NCBI GenBank assembly: GCA_914767715.1
Contig: OU612075.1
Coordinates: 15,686,001-15,750,000 of the forward strand
Direction: 5' to 3'
From: Membranipora membranacea
Lineage: Eukaryota > Bryozoa > Gymnolaemata > Cheilostomatida > Membraniporidae
DNA length: 64,000 bases
In this document: piece by piece, positions 1-9,778 of the stretch
How positions within the stretch are numbered: the first letter of the stretch is position 1
How the letters are laid out: the number at the start of each line of letters is the position of its first letter
The notes under the pieces: generated by a model
What the model was told of the DNA's origin: nothing
Database searches by the model: none
The model's input: only the letters and a program-made list of their open reading frames with translations
Translations under genes and position numbers: made by a program

Positions 1-559
1 GGGTCTTTCTTCCAACAGATCTGCATGAAGTCAGATCTAGAATATACCAAAAAAATTGCAACAAAAAATGATCAGGGTATAATAAGCTCAATATCCAAGC
101 TTGAAATAGCCTAAAAGTTGGTTCCAAGTGCTTGACGACACTGAATATATACATATAACAAGCTTGCTCAATTAATCATACTGATCAACCTGATGCCATT
201 AACAACCTGCAGTGAACCCTCTTCTCCGATTGGAAAATCACTATAAACATTAAAAAACTAGTTCTGCACAAAAAAGTGTGTTTTTGAGCCCACATTATTG
301 ATCATCCTTATGAGAAGTTATCTATATATAGTCAAAAAGAAGAAAACTCTGTACCAACTTCAGCCTTGAGCCAATAACCTATTACAAATTTGATCGAATT
401 TGCCCTTATTCAAATTAGCTCCTTCCTCACTAAAACTACAGAGTCTTTAAGGGAATGGGGGTACTTTATGTACAGACAATATATGTACCTCACTTTTAAG
501 TGAAGCACCTCCCTCGGAAAAATTAAAATGCTCCAGTTAGAATACACCCCACAGCTATA

Positions 560-640
560 AGGCACCCCTTTGAAAAAGAACTGACATCGATGGGATTCGA
601 ACCCACAACATCCTATTTACACCGTGTTTAGGTATTACGC
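560..640 (-). repeat. tRNA-derived SINE fragment (B-box part)
   Basis: The minus strand reads GTTGTGGGTTCGAATCCCAT, a perfect Pol III B box of tRNA type, preceded by GTAAATAGGAT. The A box is not evident, so this is a truncated copy. It lies downstream of the last visible kinase exon. Confidence 0.5.
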
Positions 641-675
641 TAGTACTTAATATAACCTTAGCCTGCCATACTCAC

Positions 676-812
676 ATATTATTTGGAGCGCTATCCGGTA
701 CTCTGAGACGTCTTCCCTCCTCAAGGTAGGTCTTTATCTCCCAGACATTAACATCAGCATATGGATCACCTCCTCTTGTCAATAACTCCCACACCAAAAC
801 TCCAAATGACCA
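676..812 (-). CDS. Receptor kinase exon 8: kinase C-lobe, helices F-G
   Basis: Reads WSFGVLVWELLTRGGDPYAD, then VNVWEIKTYLEEGRRLRVPD and SAPNN. It directly continues DV of the previous exon to give DVWSFG. The acceptor is TATTTAAG|TGG and the donor is AATAAT AT|GTGAGT, with two bases carried over. The CW and RPSF region expected next was not seen between 1 and 660. Confidence 0.92.
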
Positions 813-3800
813 CTTAAATACCAAACCAATTATTAGACTGTGATAAAAAATTAAAACAATCTCAGCTCATTTAGATGGGATATGTAACTGAGAGATTGGT
901 CGATTTCTCGGTCTACTCAAAAAATTTTCAATCATTATTTTTGACTTATAAAGGGTAACTAATCAAAGAAATGACCATTTCGAAAATGCTCAGCTTACCA
1001 CATCGGAAAAGCTGGAGAAGGTTCCATCATGTAAACCCTCCAAGGCTGTCCATTGTACAGGCAGAGGTGTGGAATTAGGGGTTAGCTGTGTGTAATATCC
1101 CTTGACATAAATGTCTCTAGATAATCCAAAATCTGCGATCTTCACTGTGTGGTCCGCGCTTACTCTTAATACAAACCAAATGTAAAATTTATAATTTGCC
1201 TATTTAGGCACAGGATGTCTTTTTTCAATAAAGGACACCAGATAATCTTGAAGTCAATCATACGCTTCCAACCTTATTTTGCAGTCTAGCCAGTCGACAC
1301 AGGACCATAGTCAAGAACCAGTGGAGACGCGGAACAAGATCATTTTGGTTGCGAAGTGACACAAAGTGGGATGCTGTGTATTCACCTCCTGTGGGGTTTG
1401 GGGCAAAGCCCAACCCTCAATGCGTTTTAAGGTATATCAATAGCGAATGAAAGACCAAAATAAGCTGATTATGACAAGAAACTATCCATTTCTTACCGGA
1501 GTACTAGTACATTGGGCCTGCAACATGATCTGTGTTTCTTTAAATGTGGTGAACCTATCACTTGGTTTCTGTTGTGTCAAATTTGTTTTGTGAGTGTTAT
1601 TTCACATCAATTTTTTATCTGTACTCAAGATACTTAGTTAATTTTGAGTCTTTCAAAGTCGTAATATCAGATCACCATGGCATATAATTAACAAAAATTT
1701 TCTTGCTGAGAAAAGAAACTGGTGAATTACAGTACATACAGACAGTTTCGAGCCGCTAAGACAGATATTCCATTCCACATGCCACCTGCTTAGCTATTCT
1801 CATAAGATCCAATATCGTTAACTTCTGTAATTCAAATTCAAAAAGTAGCCATAACTGAGAAATGGATGACACAACAAGGATGAGAGTACTTAATAGATTT
1901 CAATTCCAACAGTCACTAAATTGTAAATCAAAGCTCATGTATTGTCAATTCTCCAAACTTTGAGTTTTTGCAACCAATTGATATGACGCCTCGAAATTCT
2001 ATCCATAAAGTCACAATTCCTCAGAATAGCCTGTGGGCAAGGAAATTAAACAATTGGCGCGATAGACATTATTGTCTGCTCAGCTTGTGAAGCGTAATCT
2101 AGGGTTGTCTGTTCCTGATTTGTAGTATGTATCAAACATCTTTCATTGTCTCAGTCCCCCGTTAGGACATGTGCGAACTGTTGAGGCATACGTTCGTCTC
2201 TGCAGCATAGGGTCTGAATTAATTCACCTAAACTATGAAGCCAAATAGAAAAAACAATGAATGCTCGTAATTTGGAAATATTTGGGCCTTGATGGAACAC
2301 TGGCTTTGTCATCTCATAAACTTGAACTCTTGGAGTTGCCTTTCTTGATGGAAGACAGCCCAACCACTGCTGTGCTGCAGGGATATACTAGTCACAAGGC
2401 TATCCTGCGGGCAGAGTGTGTTTGGACAGGAGATTGAAATTCTTATCGAAAAAAATGTTGTATGGTTTACTTAACATACCTGATCAGTGTTCCTAACAAA
2501 CTTTCTCAAGTCTCCATGCTCCATGAAAGGTAGAACAACAGATGGTTTCTTATCATTTGAAATGCATATACCAAGAGTTTTCAGTATATTGCCGTGATCA
2601 AATCCTTGAAGCAGAAGCGCTTCAGCAAAGAATTGTGAAACAGCTTGGCGTCTATCGATTCCCACAAGACCGTCTGGAACAATAAAGTTGGTGTCATATG
2701 AGATATGTATGAGATACACTCTTATGTTTCACCGTCACAAATAGCCTTATCTCAAAGAATTTGACCTACAAATAGGGATATTGCTACTGGCTGAACATCA
2801 ACCCTATAATTAGAAAAATCTTGATGCCCTATTCAACTATCATTTAAACATTCACAGTTGAATAAAAAGTTCATTCAGTGAAATACTGGCAAAAATATAA
2901 GAAATAAGGTAGAAAAAATCTGCTTACATGTGAAGTCAACTTCAAGAGAGTCAAAATCAAGAGGGATGGGGTGTAAAATTAGAAATTCAGTGTAATTTAT
3001 GTCATAAGTTACACAAGTTTTTTTTCATAATAAACATTCGACAAGTGCCTTTCTTGTCTTATTTCTTTGTAAAAACAAGGCAAAATATGAGAGACTTTTC
3101 ATATTCTCAGTAGCATACAAGCAATACAGTTACATCATAGGTTAAGTCTACGACTTGGCCTTATTATGTTTGCTGTTTATATTTTATTGCAGTACTCATT
3201 GAGTTACAGTATGTACTACAATTTCTATGGTTTTTTGATAGTACATCCCGAATCCCAACAGAAAAATCCACCAACCTAGAGGGTCTTCAATGTGAGTCAT
3301 TACCAACTAAATAGGCCAACATTTTTTGCAGGTGATAATATGCCTTAAACCACTAGGTAGCTCAATATTATTTATGCATCGCATTATTCTCTGATTCTTC
3401 CCCTCCGTAATGATATGCTTCTTTAAAAAATTGGTCCACTCCATTATATATCTATCGCAGTAGAGGCCTCCCTAAATACGCTCGCATAAAATTAACCCAG
3501 AAAAGTGTGTGATATTTGACGTCACAGAGCTGTTAGTGCGGCCGTGTTGATAGAAATTCCTCAACATCTTTGTTGACTACAGACAATATCCTAGTGGATG
3601 TGGTTATGTCTACATGGCCAATGTTTTATAATCTTTGACAAGGCTCTCCCCACATAAAATATCACATTGCTGTCAAAACAAACACTATTGCAGCTCATAA
3701 TAAATTACCTCATCGATGACTGCAAAATATGCTCATCGTATCAAAGATCATTGATCGTATTAACATCCATGACCGTAGAATGATACAAGGCCCAATTCAC

Positions 3801-6800
3801 AAAGCCGACAATTAATTTGTCTTAACTTTATTCAACACGTTATTAAATTTACAATCCTTAGTTTTGGGCAAAATATTTCAACGGCAATAATGTCAGATAA
3901 CTGATGCTATCTAAGTGACGAATCTATTGATTCAGAAATTGAAGCGTTTGGGGCCATTCTAGAAGAATGGGACAGGCAACTGATGGTGAAGAAATATGTT
4001 TCTTCACAAGAACTCACGGTGGAGGACATGCATGCAGAGGCAGGCTAGTTTCTCAAGCAGAATGACAGTAATATTTCAATGGACATTACAATAATTGATG
4101 GCAAATGGATTTTGATTTTCATAATCAACAAAAATGTGTGTCTAAATAAAAATGTGGTTGATGTTTTGTGATCTGACCATTTAAACAAATGACAAGAATC
4201 TTCGTCACAGTTAGCCGCAGCACAGTATTTTTTGGATTTACCTCGGCTCGCCATCTACCCAGAACATTATTTAGAACTTTATCATCACATAGAATATTTG
4301 TCTGTTGATAAAGTATATATGCAATGGATGGCAAACAGCAGGTCCTCACCGAAAGTTTGTAGTAAAGTTCACATAATTATACATAAGGCATACTATAAGC
4401 TGGTCAGTTTCAAGAATATGAGAACAGTAACACAGTTAATGTTTAAAGCTTTATCTAAAGTCTATAACGAATTGGAATGCTAACGTCTAAAAATTCTTTA
4501 TCTCCTTTCCATCGCCCTATTTTCACTAACTTCGTGCGGCCGATGACTCAGCTATCGCTGGATTATTTTATTATCTGACCTGCGTCTTACCTCGGTTTAT
4601 AGTATGTGTCATTTATTCTCAATCAACACACACACCACAGTGCTTGTTGTAGTATAAAATTCCAAGTTTGTTTACTTAGCCAGTGGATTTCAGTGGAGTA
4701 TTGTATTCAATAGGGGGCCTTTCATAGATACCCCTTATTACACAATATAGCCTTAGTTTGGTGCTCTGTGTTGACCTACATTTGCAGAAATTACACAAAT
4801 AAGCTGACTTTTAGAACATCATATCTCAAATTCGGGGATGGGGATGCCAGTGCCCTTCCATGAGGTTGCAATTGAGATGTGGATGCAAAGGCTTATAGTG
4901 GAAGATGAATATCAGCACCATGGATCTTCTGCTATATTGAATACAAGTGAGCTCTGTTTGTTTTGATTTTACAATAGACTGATCACACAAACAGTCCTCT
5001 GATGTCACAAAACGTTAGTTTGGCTTGATGTGAGCGGTTTCGGGAAGGCCTCTACCAGTGGTACTTTTGTAAGGGATAATGAAGTGGAGCTCTTACTTAT
5101 TTATATTTTTTAATTCATCAATCCTCCCAGCCGGCAAGGTTTAGCCAGCAACCTTCTGTAGAGGTTGCCAATGGGCAGCTTTATTGTTAGCCAATATCTT
5201 CTGACATCACCTGTCTTTGATAGGTATGCCAGAGGGAGCCAGATATCCCCATTTCCCAGCAACAGATATAATTGGTTGAAGTTTGAAGTTTGTTTATTGC
5301 CTAAATTTTAATATCCATCCTGTGATAGGTTGATAGCATCGAATGTACAGCACATACATGGAAAAATAAAAATAAAAGGAGTCTGAGCTGCATTAGTTAA
5401 AAAATCGCATATAAAATTCAAAAAAGGTATTTTGTCTTTTGGTTGTTCTACACTTGGATGGCCTATATTTATCTATTTTTGCTCTACGAGCAGATGTTCT
5501 GTTTGTGTTTATTTTAATTCGAGAGTTCAAGGGGTGATTATCGTTGTCAGCTATTCTAGTGAAATGTTCACTGCAAGTGGTGTGCAGGAATGTTGTGATT
5601 GGTGGCAGTGCTAGATGGTCCAGCCTCTGCTCGTAGTTGTCAGAGAATGGCAGCACAATCCGAGTAGCTGCTTCTGCTTTTATACTCTATTTTCTTGCCA
5701 TTGGCGGTTGCAGAAATATTTTTTCTGGACTGACAACACATAGCCAACACTCAAATATTAGTGTATTTACCATATATTAGTATGGCTCCAGAACAGTTTA
5801 CTCCCCATTGTTTTCGACAGGGCTCTCAACCACTCAGGTTTAGCCCGAGTTACTCAGATTTTTGGGTTCAACTCAGGCTACTCAGGGGATTTTAGAATGT
5901 AAGCTAAAAACTCAGATTTTGCTCGTTGGCAGAGATGAATAATATATAAACAATGCTAAATGTTGCCTTACAATAATTTATGCCATATTATTAATGAATG
6001 ATCCAGTATTAGATTCTAGTTGTGATAAGTTATGTAAATAATACTGCACTGCCTATACTAATAATGCCTCTCACTGCACTCACTGTAATAATACTCTCAC
6101 TGCACTGCCTATTCAAGTCATTTCTAAATCAATGATCAAACAATGATCCCAGAGATCCCAAGAGATTATTATGGCTAAATAGAAATTGGAATTTTAGACA
6201 TGTTAAAAGAGTGATTTTGCTGGTGAACAGGATAAATCAAGGCAATGATTTCAATAGCATCACATTACATTAATTATGCCTTTCTACCCTGGCGCCTCCA
6301 TTCGATCATTGCACTGCCTATACTAATAATGCCTCTCACTGCACTCACTGTAATAATACTCTCACTGCGCTGCCTATTCAAGTCATTTCTAAATCAATAA
6401 TCAAACAATAATTTCTAAGCGTTATAGAATATCAACCATTTACCAACACTTAACCCCAACTTAGATGAATAATAAAGATAACATCAAACTTTTGCATGAG
6501 AATAATGTGTGGTATTTTTTGTGGGTATTTGATTTCATTTGTGATAAGCTATGCTCTTATTGAACTGCCAATCCCAGAGATTTGCTAAAGAGATTATTAT
6601 GGCTAAATAGAAATTTGAAATGAAAAATGAAAAAAAAATGAAATGAAAAATGAAATGTTGCGAGAAAAGGATGCATATACTTTGTCAATAAAGGAACTTG
6701 CTACTAGAGTATGGAACTTGCATTTGAGGGCATCGCTCTAGAAAATTGTGTATGATATGATCAAGGAGTTGTCTTTAACAATTAAATTAAAAACTTTCCT

Positions 6801-9693
6801 TAGTAATTTCTTGTCTATGGTACATATGCTCGTGTGCAAAACAGGTAGACAATAAATACATAAAGAGGGAAACTACACAACTTTTGAACATCATGAAAGC
6901 TAATGGCTTTGAACTTAGATGCAACATTTTTTTAACAACATACATTGTTTGACTTGCTTTGCCAGCTATTCTTTGCACATAATCTTCAAATCTCAGGTGT
7001 TTCACCCGACAATATTTCGGTGCCATCTCAGACGTACCCTCATCTGTTTATGCTCAGGGCGTTTTACACCTTTAAAATACCACTATGCGACATGCTAATA
7101 TCAAAACTCAGGTTTCGAATCATCTCAGGCTGAGAGCCCTGCTTATCCAGGGAATAAAAAAAATTGAAGTGGAGCTCAGCTCCACTTCAAGAAGGGTGTT
7201 TATAACCAAGTGGAGCTGAGCTCCACTTACTCACTGTACAAAAGTACCACTGGCCTCTACTGCGATAGATATAAAATGCATTTAGAGTGGACCAATTTTT
7301 TAAAGGAGCACATCATGACGGAGCTGAGGAATCAAAGAATAATTTGATGCATGAATAAATTTGATCCACCTAGTTGTTTAAGTGTGTGATTTATCACCCA
7401 TGACCACAAACTTTCCATTTTGATTTAATCTATTTGATTTATTTTTACCTTTAAATTCCTTGATAGCAACATGGGTAGAACTTGAATGGCCTTCTTCACC
7501 GTCGGAACTATCAGAATTCAGCTCGGCACTGTAGATGCTGCTAAAAAATCCTTCACCAATAATACCATGTTGTGTAAAGCGCAATCTTGCTGGGTTTATT
7601 GTCATCTGGTTGACTTTAATAACATCATTTGGTTCCAAGCAGCTCAACCAGTCTTCATCACTACAGTAGAAAAGGAGTTTGTTTAGTAAAAATGTATCTA
7701 ATAGCCTAAACATAGAAAGTTACCATATAGAAATGACTGGACTTTTTCCATAGTGTTGTCGTAAAAAATCAGCGCTTGAACCAAGGAGTAATGGACAAAG
7801 AACTACCTTAGAGGAGAAAATGGTGGAGTGTATTTTGGTTAGTGTGGAGCTGATTTAATGTTACCTTGAACTGAATTTTTACTAGTTGAGGTAGGAGTAA
7901 GATAAAGAGTAAATGCCAGCTATAGGGGACCTCTTTGAAACATGTTTTAAATAACAAAATCCCCCATTTTGCAAAATATTTTGTCCCCTTAAGTGTGTTA
8001 TAATCTATTCCTTACTTATCATCCGTAAATCGTCTGTACTTTTTGGCGCGTTCAGTTCTCTTGTAGTAGAGAAGACCGGCGGCAACCACAGCCAGTACAA
8101 ATGCTACCACACCACCTGTCACAGCTACCATGGTATGGGTACCATTTGAGGGAAGGCCTGTTGAAGCAGGAGAGGTGATATGTGCTATAGTACCAGGAGT
8201 TGTTTCGTAGGTACAAGGACCTTCAAAACAAAATACAGCATTATGAATCTTTGTGACAACAACAAGCATCTACTGAAGTGCAGCATCTGTGCTGTGTTCC
8301 TTTTTCCTTGTCCACAGTGCATACATTGAGAAAACTTTTACATCTTACTTTTAATACTAGGCCACATAGTTATCACAAACTGCAAGACAAAAACCTCTTT
8401 GTTTCGTGTTGTTTATTTATTTACCTGATTTGCAGGTAATCACATAGTTGAACATGAATCCATAGAATCCAGGGTCAGGAGAGTTGCTTGTGAAGGAGAA
8501 GCTTACCGAGTCCTGGTACAGGGGGAATGTGTATGGTTTGTGTAAGTTTGGTCTTAGGTCAACACCCCACGCAGTCTCGTTAAAGAAACAGTGTCCGTCA
8601 ACAAGCAATATATCCCCGGAGGTACAATGTATAGAACCGTTCGGAAGTTTCGATATTATACTATAGCCACCAAATAGGTCAAACACATCGAAAGTCACCT
8701 CGAGATTTGGAGTTTCTTCCAGGTTAAAGCCAGTTACAGTTAATTTTGAATCAATGCCAGGAGGATACATTTTGTTGGGGAACCCCCGGTGGCTTATTAC
8801 AGTCTGATTAAACACTCCTGGGAGTGTAAGCTTTTGATCGTGTCCATTGAACATGTAGACAGGAGTGTTGCCTAAAAATATAAAGTATTGAAATATTGGG
8901 TGTTTAGGTATGCCGATGCAGATATGCAGATATTGAAACATACAGAGGAGGGGACATAGATATGGAAGTGGGACATAGATACAGGGGGACATAGATACGG
9001 GGGGACATAGATACGGGGTGGAGGGGGGGGCAAGCGGTCATGACCCTGCCAACATTGCGACAGGTAAATTTTTGAAACCAAATCATAAATTGTCGTCGTT
9101 GCTGAGCTTGCTATAATATATGATCATCATCTTATACAGTTACTCAGAGGATGGTATTGTTGTATCAGTAAGGTAACTTTTTTTAATGATACCACTATTC
9201 TTTAAACCATTGTAGGAGGAGTAGGAGTAGGGTTTGGTTGGCCCCCAGGGGTGCTCCGACCTGCCAGCAAACAGAGAGCAAACTGGCGCATACATTGCGT
9301 CCTTGCCATTAAGGCAAAATAATAGTTTGCTGCCAATGCTTCGAGATGTGGCGTCCTATTTTAATCATTGTAACCGTATTATGAGATGAATAGTCCAAAA
9401 TAAATAACTTCTATTTTCGTCATGAGAATTGTGAAACATTGTCAATCATCAATAAATTTAAAAAGTTCATTCGTCATTGCAACCGCAGAAACATCGTCAG
9501 AATTATAGCACATTCAGTTCCTGTGAGCATTTTCTGCTGCCTGATTGTTTTTTTCCCAAAACGGACCAAAGGCTAAAACAGCCTCTTTTTTTACAAATAA
9601 TACTAATTTCTCACCTTCGTTTGAAGCCAGTACACCCAAGAGATATATTAGCAGTAGAGCAGCCTGGAGGGCGACTGATGCTATTCTAAACAT
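676..9693 (-). CDS. CUB-domain receptor tyrosine kinase, Met/Ron-like kinase (partial, 8 exons)
   Basis: Cell-surface receptor that would phosphorylate tyrosines on ligand binding. Exons, 5' to 3': 9615-9693, 8425-8871, 8016-8220, 7449-7660, 2480-2673, 1740-1824, 999-1164 and 676-812. All have GT donors and AG acceptors, and phases agree at each join. Conceptual order: signal peptide (residues 1 to about 24), CUB-like domain (about 27-175), membrane helix (about 206-228), short juxtamembrane, kinase. Visible kinase motifs are GEGFFS (the third loop glycine is Ser), VAIK (Lys about 311), Glu about 332 in FFAEALLL, GICISNDKKPSVVLPFMEHG, AARNCL, ADFGLSRD, LPVQWTALEG and DVWSFGVLVWELLTRGG. The segment from SQFF to RKFVRN matches vertebrate MET/RON closely. 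The HRD loop is missing (see exon 1740-1824), and the final kinase exon was not found, probably beyond the left edge. Vertebrate MET has Sema/PSI/IPT domains instead of CUB. The Met-like assignment of the kinase is firm; orthology is not. Confidence 0.88.
999..1164 (-). CDS. Receptor kinase exon 7: DFG and activation loop
   Basis: Reads VSADHTVKIADFGLSRDIYV, then KGYYTQLTPNSTPLPVQW and TALEGLHDGTFSSFSDV. The DFG motif and paired activation-loop tyrosines (GYY) are present, and the P+1 segment LPVQWTALE replaces the usual LPVKWMALE. The acceptor is TATTAAG|AGTAAG and the donor is GATGTG|GTAAGC. The frame is open throughout. Confidence 0.93.
1740..1824 (-). CDS. Receptor kinase exon 6: catalytic-loop exon lacking 25 bases
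   Basis: The first 64 bases read KLTILDLMRIAKQVACGMEY and then L, the helix before the catalytic loop. The next bases jump directly to LAARNCL in another frame. In Met-family kinases nine residues (ending in HRD) lie between Tyr-Leu and Leu-Ala-Ala-Arg-Asn. Here only two bases remain, so 25 bases are absent. With them the exon would be 110 bases, which is exactly the phase needed by the next exon. As written the frame meets TAG. The acceptor TTACAG|AAG and the donor CTGTCT|GTATGT are intact, so this looks like a small deletion allele, an assembly error or a recent pseudogene. Confidence 0.85.
2480..2673 (-). CDS. Receptor kinase exon 5: alpha-C helix to hinge
   Basis: Carries VSQFFAEALLLQGFDHGNIL, with the alpha-C glutamate. 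It then carries LGICISNDKKPSVVLPFMEH and GDLRKFVRNTDQ. The matching MET segment has the same layout (SQFLTEG..., LGIC, VVLPYMKHGDLRNFIRN). The phase-1 join with exon 4 makes Lys-Asp-Gly. The acceptor is GTTCCAG|ACGG and the donor is GATCAG|GTATGT. Confidence 0.92.
5278..5680 (-). mobile_element. LINE 3' fragment (C-terminus of reverse transcriptase ORF)
   Basis: The open frame at 5393-5656 ends with a LINE C-terminal pattern: YEQRLDHLALPP, NDNHPLNSRI, KCRTTKRQNTFF. The LINE at 12.3-15.6 kb has DDNHPLHNR and KCRTEKRKCGIF in the same order, so the two are distant relatives. The 3' side has a TTTATTGCC-type tail at about 5290. It is 5'-truncated and lies inside the kinase intron. Confidence 0.7.
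5818..7141. mobile_element. hAT-like element, CAGGGCTCTCA termini
   Basis: Begins CAGGGCTCTCAACCACTCAG and ends CTGAGAGCCCTG, giving 13 of 14 matching terminal bases. The subterminal sequence (GAGTTACTCAG, TTTTTGGGTTCAAC) recurs at 48,487-48,914. Inside is a direct repeat of about 105 bp (6040-6145 and 6307-6411). A minus-strand LINE piece (6787-7026) reads SFMFKSCVV-like reverse-transcriptase C-terminal sequence. No 8-bp target duplication is visible at these ends. Confidence 0.6.
6787..7026 (-). pseudogene. LINE reverse-transcriptase C-terminal remnant
   Basis: A 79-residue open frame with KHLRFEDYVQRIAGKASQTM, then MLHLSSKPLAF and FKSCVVSLFMY. This is the order seen after the YADD box in CR1/Jockey-type LINEs (helix with KAS, then YK/FKS and LEY). 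It is embedded in the hAT-like element and has no neighbouring RT core. Confidence 0.55.
7166..7228. repeat. Twin perfect palindromes
   Basis: 7166-7188 is an 11+1+11 palindrome built on GAAGTGGAGCT. 7208-7228 is a 10+1+10 palindrome built on AAGTGGAGCT. They are 19 bases apart. A half site (GAAGTGGAGCTC) recurs inverted at about 5081. Confidence 0.8.
7449..7660 (-). CDS. Receptor kinase exon 4: juxtamembrane and kinase N-lobe
   Basis: Encodes the juxtamembrane segment and the ATP-binding loop IIGEGFFSSIYSAEL. A hydrophilic insert rich in Ser, Asp and Glu precedes HVAIKEFK, whose Lys is the ATP-contacting lysine. The third glycine of GxGxxG is replaced by Ser. The acceptor is CTACTGTAG|TGATG and the donor is TTTAAAG|GTAAAA. 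Confidence 0.9.
8016..8220 (-). CDS. Receptor kinase exon 3: Thr/Ser-rich stalk and transmembrane helix
   Basis: Starts GPCTYETTPGT, then a Ser/Thr/Pro-rich stalk with an NGT sequon. A membrane helix of about 23 residues follows (MVAVTGGVVAFVLAVVAAGL then LYY), with a stop-transfer cluster KRTERAKKYRR. This fits a single-pass type I receptor. The acceptor is TTTTGAAG|GTCC and the donor is GATAA|GTAAGG. The two leftover bases AA join T of the next exon to give Asn. Confidence 0.85.
8425..8871 (-). CDS. Receptor kinase exon 2: CUB-like extracellular domain
   Basis: A 447-base exon. It holds a hydrophobic strand (LEVTFDVFDLF), a pair of cysteines around CTSGDILLVDGHC, and the closing pattern VSFSFTSNSPDPGFYGF followed by FNYVITC. 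That spacing and the late GF.GF-Y core are characteristic of CUB domains. Two N-glycosylation sequons are visible (NQT, NGS). The acceptor is TTTTTAG|GCAAC and the donor is ATCAG|GTAAAT. CUB domains bind proteins or carbohydrates outside the cell. An alternative is a divergent beta-sandwich unrelated to CUB. Confidence 0.75.
8944..9020. repeat. GGACATAGATACGGGG minisatellite in receptor-kinase intron 1
   Basis: About four degenerate copies of a 16-17-base unit (GGACATAGATA followed by CGGGG or variants). Confidence 0.8.
9213..9380 (+). mobile_element. SINE body without tRNA head
   Basis: Shares GGTGCTCCGACCTGCC and CAAACAGAGAGCAA with the full SINE at 53,487-53,740. The ..GCGCA.A.ATTGCG.. 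stretch, the AAGGCAA.AATA stretch and a 3' end at TTTTAATCA also match. The tRNA-like head is missing. It lies in the intron between the signal-peptide exon and the CUB exon of the receptor kinase. Confidence 0.75.
9615..9693 (-). CDS. Receptor kinase exon 1: start codon and signal peptide
   Basis: The ATG lies at 9691-9693. The peptide begins MFRIASVALQ and continues with a hydrophobic stretch (AALLLIYLLGVLA) followed by SNE, a typical secretory signal with a likely cleavage near residue 24. The donor GAAG|GTGAGA leaves one base (G), which joins the two bases GC that open the CUB exon, giving Gly-Asn-Thr. An upstream in-frame Met exists in the open frame, but this start gives the best signal peptide. 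Confidence 0.8.
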
Positions 9694-9778
9694 AACTTTA
9701 TAAGTGTCCTTACTTAGCTTAATATTTGTCAAGAAATGAAAGAGGACTAGTCATTTTAACAACTAATATACTTACCCT

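Larger units (their letters stand above)
3330..7401. mobile_element. Composite DNA transposon with about 140-bp terminal inverted repeats, inside receptor-kinase intron 4
   Basis: The left arm (3330-3472) and right arm (7251-7401) are inverted, diverged copies. Both carry CTTAAAC.ACTAGGT next to the outer end, then GATTC near the middle, and AATTGGTCCACTC and ATCTATCGCAGTAGAGGCC at the inner end. Between them lie a LINE 3' fragment (5278-5680), a hAT-like element (5818-7141) and further inverted pieces (5047-5100 against 7180-7257). No transposase frame was recognised. The right arm stops about 48 bases inside the intron, leaving the exon-4 donor intact. Confidence 0.6.

Noticed and set aside
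2151-2363. 70-codon minus-strand frame between kinase exons
   Set aside because: Does not match any kinase segment, and the exon sequence flows directly from 2480 to 1824 in phase.
4232-4483. 83-codon frame inside the kinase intron
   Set aside because: No recognisable motif and it lies within transposon-derived sequence.
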